From contig JAISRS010000137.1 of NCBI GenBank assembly GCA_031273485.1, positions 1 through 22,953 of the forward strand: a stretch of 22,953 nucleotides of DNA, read 5' to 3'. The stretch is from Prevotellaceae bacterium. Its GTDB lineage: Bacteria > Bacteroidota > Bacteroidia > Bacteroidales > UBA932. Both the position numbers and the translations under genes were made by a program. The stretch's first letter is position 1, and every line of letters begins with the position of its first letter. The notes under the pieces were generated by a model that saw nothing but the letters and a program-made list of their open reading frames with translations, was not told the DNA's origin and searched no databases. Positions 21,467 to 22,953 of this stretch are shown piece after piece.

Positions 21467-22615
21467 TTACTCATCAGGCGAGATATAATTATCTGTTTCC
21501 GTGATGTATCCCGTTTGCGTGGAGCTGTTGCCGGCGCGTACGGGATACTCCATGATGTTGGCGTTCGGCCCTTCCATCGGCATGTAAACGTCGATGGTTC
21601 CCTTGAGCGCTACCATGTAGGAATGCCATCCGTTGAGCGTGTTGCGTACCAGGCGGATGCGTGCCGGGTGGCGGTTGATGACGATGCCGGCATCATCAAA
21701 GAGGTTGTCGGAGGCATCGATGTCGGTACTCCAGCGGTTCACGATGCACAGTCCTTCTGCCAGGGTGTGCCTGATGGTGTTGTGGTGAATATTCACGTAG
21801 GAAGCAAGTTCGTTCCAGTCGCTCTCGCCCGAGGGTTCGATGTCGATGCCGCAGCCGGGGTCCGTGCCCTCAATGCCGTCTTCGGTAATGCCGATGTCGT
21901 GTATGTAGCAACTGTCTATTTCCACATACCAGGCGTGGCCGATACTGATGCCCTGACGGCGGTTGTGCGCCATCTCACAGTTGGTTATGCGGACGTTGCG
22001 GCTGCGGTGGCGGTCGTCATATCCACCATGGCTTGCTCCCATTGCGATGGCGTCGCCGGTCATCTGCTCGATGGTCATGTCGCGGATCAGGATGTTTTTC
22101 GAGCCGCTTATCACCAGTCCGTAGCCAAATTCGTGCGTATCCTGGATGGTCTCGTAGTCGTGTTCAAGGCGGTCGCCAACCAGATGTCCGCCGATAATAG
22201 TTACGTCTTCGACCATATTCAGGCGAAGAAGCATGTAGCCGGTATTTGCATTTGGTTTTACGTGGAAGGTGGCATCGGTGAGGTCGAGCGTCATGAAACT
22301 CGGCACTTGGATACCGCCCTGATTCGCGTATCCAAGCCCATCGCCTATCCTGTCGGCGCTGATAAGGTAGTCACCCTTAGTGAATTTCACCACCTCGTAG
22401 CCTTCCTCTTTCGCCTTCCGAATGGCGGTGTTGATACCGGCATTCGTGGCTTCGGCGTTTGTTTTGTCGGGATGGATGCCGAACTCGGCGTTGTTCACGA
22501 TATATACTTTGGCACTTGTTTTTACAGGCTCAGACAGGGGGACTTCCGTCTGACAAGAGGCACAAATGAGGAGAAGAATAATGGAGAATGGAGAATGGAG
22601 AGTTGAGAATTTCAT
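21467..22615 (-). CDS. Secreted beta-helix (pectin-lyase-fold) lipoprotein
   Basis: Length is 382 residues from the ATG at 22615. The N-terminus MKFSTLHSPFSIILLLICAS precedes a cysteine that fits a lipoprotein signal, although the lipobox position -3 is Cys. The body has the NAEATNAGINTAIRKAKEEG opening of pectate-lyase-3-like proteins, followed by right-handed beta-helix repeats such as NILIRDMTIEQMTGDAIAMG, NVRITNCEMAHNRRQGISIG and YVNIHHNTIRHTLAEGLCIV. These folds occur in polysaccharide lyases, hydrolases and epimerases. No single catalytic family is recognised; DDRHRSRN and GCGIDIEPSGESDW are candidate active-site stretches. It lies on the same strand as, and upstream of, the capsule operon. 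A longer frame reaches 22660, but the upstream residues look like translated simple repeat. The start of the signal peptide itself coincides with such a repeat. Confidence 0.75.
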   Translation of the reverse strand: MKFSTLHSPFSIILLLICASCQTEVPLSEPVKTSAKVYIVNNAEFGIHPDKTNAEATNAGINTAIRKAKEEGYEVVKFTKGDYLISADRIGDGLGYANQGGIQVPSFMTLDLTDATFHVKPNANTGYMLLRLNMVEDVTIIGGHLVGDRLEHDYETIQDTHEFGYGLVISGSKNILIRDMTIEQMTGDAIAMGASHGGYDDRHRSRNVRITNCEMAHNRRQGISIGHAWYVEIDSCYIHDIGITEDGIEGTDPGCGIDIEPSGESDWNELASYVNIHHNTIRHTLAEGLCIVNRWSTDIDASDNLFDDAGIVINRHPARIRLVRNTLNGWHSYMVALKGTIDVYMPMEGPNANIMEYPVRAGNSSTQTGYITETDNYISPDE

Positions 22616-22648
22616 TGTTCGTAATTTGTAATTCGTAATTCGTAATTG
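22579..22648. repeat. GAGAATGGAGAATGG repeat plus GTAATTC tandem repeat
   Basis: ATGGAGAATGGAGAATGGAG followed by AGTTGAGAAT (22581-22610) matches the repeat at 8058-8090. It is followed by four copies of a 7-mer of the GTAATTC type at 22621-22648. The first block lies inside the coding sequence for the beta-helix protein's signal peptide. The second lies between this gene and the next one upstream. Confidence 0.65.
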
Positions 22649-22650
22649 AT

Positions 22651-22953
22651 CTATTCGCATTGGAAGTTGGCCGACTGACGCATCTCAGCGTCCCATACCA
22701 CTACCCCTTTGCCCTCGTTCATATTGGCACCGGAGCTTGGAACGCAGATGTCTTCATTGTACTCGTCCTGCATATTATGAGCGATGTTAATACGCGCATT
22801 TAGTGTTTCTAAGGTGTTGCGGCAAACCTTCACTCTGTGTGAATCGGATATGCCTATGCCTATCACTTTTGTTTCTTTCAGCAGGTTGTCACTGATTTCG
22901 ACGTCTTCGCCGCTGCTAACGATGATTGCCGCGTTGCAACGGTCAAACTCGTT
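22651..22953 (-). CDS. Second beta-helix protein, C-terminal part (5' end outside window)
   Basis: The frame is open from the window edge to the stop at 22651-22653, giving the last 100 residues. The segment NAAIIVSSGEDVEISDNLLK followed by ETKVIGIGISDSHRVKVCRN shows parallel beta-helix rungs with asparagine-ladder positions (ISDN, VCRN). It ends in a short non-repeat tail (GVVVWDAEMRQSANFQ). It is probably a paralogue or partner of the beta-helix lipoprotein that follows 35 bp downstream on the same strand. Enzymatic family, length and export signal cannot be seen. Confidence 0.7.
   Translation of the reverse strand, partial: NEFDRCNAAIIVSSGEDVEISDNLLKETKVIGIGISDSHRVKVCRNTLETLNARINIAHNMQDEYNEDICVPSSGANMNEGKGVVVWDAEMRQSANFQCE

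Noticed and set aside
21256..21504. 82-codon + strand frame across the second 42-bp repeat
   Set aside because: Its repetitive peptide (QLxFTFV) follows from the DNA repeat, and its end overlaps the beta-helix gene; no support for a protein.
21515..22606. 363-codon open frame on the + strand
   Set aside because: It is antisense to the beta-helix gene, whose translation has clear repeats and a signal peptide; this frame is Val/Ala-rich with no motif.

Overview
The window looks like a chromosomal segment of a Bacteroidales bacterium (phylum Bacteroidota). The evidence is the promoter form (TAnnTTTG -7 boxes at 618-625 and 9701-9708), a DUF6261-type protein, a FucP-type sugar permease, lipoprotein signals, Bacteroides-style polysaccharide genes, and simple dispersed repeats (GAGAATGGAGAATGG, GTAATTC and GAATGAAAGAAATGAA types) that I recall as common in this group. 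No tRNA, rRNA, insertion sequence or CRISPR array was seen. Genus cannot be settled from the sequence alone.

Left part (1-8130, + strand). The window opens inside a GH116-family glycoside hydrolase gene (1-576). An AT-rich restriction-modification remnant follows: a Dam-class adenine methyltransferase without its usual C-terminus (631-1491), a HARE-HTH/nuclease-like protein (1496-2215), a translationally coupled 109-residue unknown (2215-2544) and a scrap of a second, DpnA-like methyltransferase (2553-2705). That scrap is joined in frame to the last codons of another GH116-like gene (2706-2777), so the element appears to have replaced most of a second hydrolase gene. Next come a lipoprotein with an RbsD/FucU-like domain (2813-3376), a 5 x 42-bp array of palindromes (3418-3602) and a DUF6261 gene (3646-4368). 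A three-gene sugar module follows (zinc-type dehydrogenase, Gfo/Idh/MocA oxidoreductase, FucP-like permease; 4551-8060), closed by a strong bidirectional terminator.

Middle (8154-10045). mgsA and leuB form a compact minus-strand pair behind a Bacteroidota-type promoter. A 315-bp gene-free stretch then holds GAATGAAAG-type repeats and a GC-rich element that is probably dispersed in the genome.

Right part (10046-21239, minus strand). Eleven tightly packed genes form a surface-polysaccharide operon, transcribed from an EpsG-type polymerase through two GT2 and two GT4 glycosyltransferases, a CysE-like acetyltransferase, a PglC-size initiating sugar phosphate transferase, an ATP-grasp/HAD pair, a PglE-like aminotransferase and a PglF/CapD-type 4,6-dehydratase. 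Together they predict a repeat unit that starts on a 4-amino-6-deoxy HexNAc. No flippase and no UpxY/UpxZ-type regulator lies in the window. Base composition changes abruptly inside and between genes, as expected of a mosaic capsule locus. Upstream of it are a second 42-bp-period degenerate repeat (21346-21450) and two beta-helix (pectin-lyase-like) genes (21467-22953). The signal peptide of the first is written by a dispersed simple repeat.
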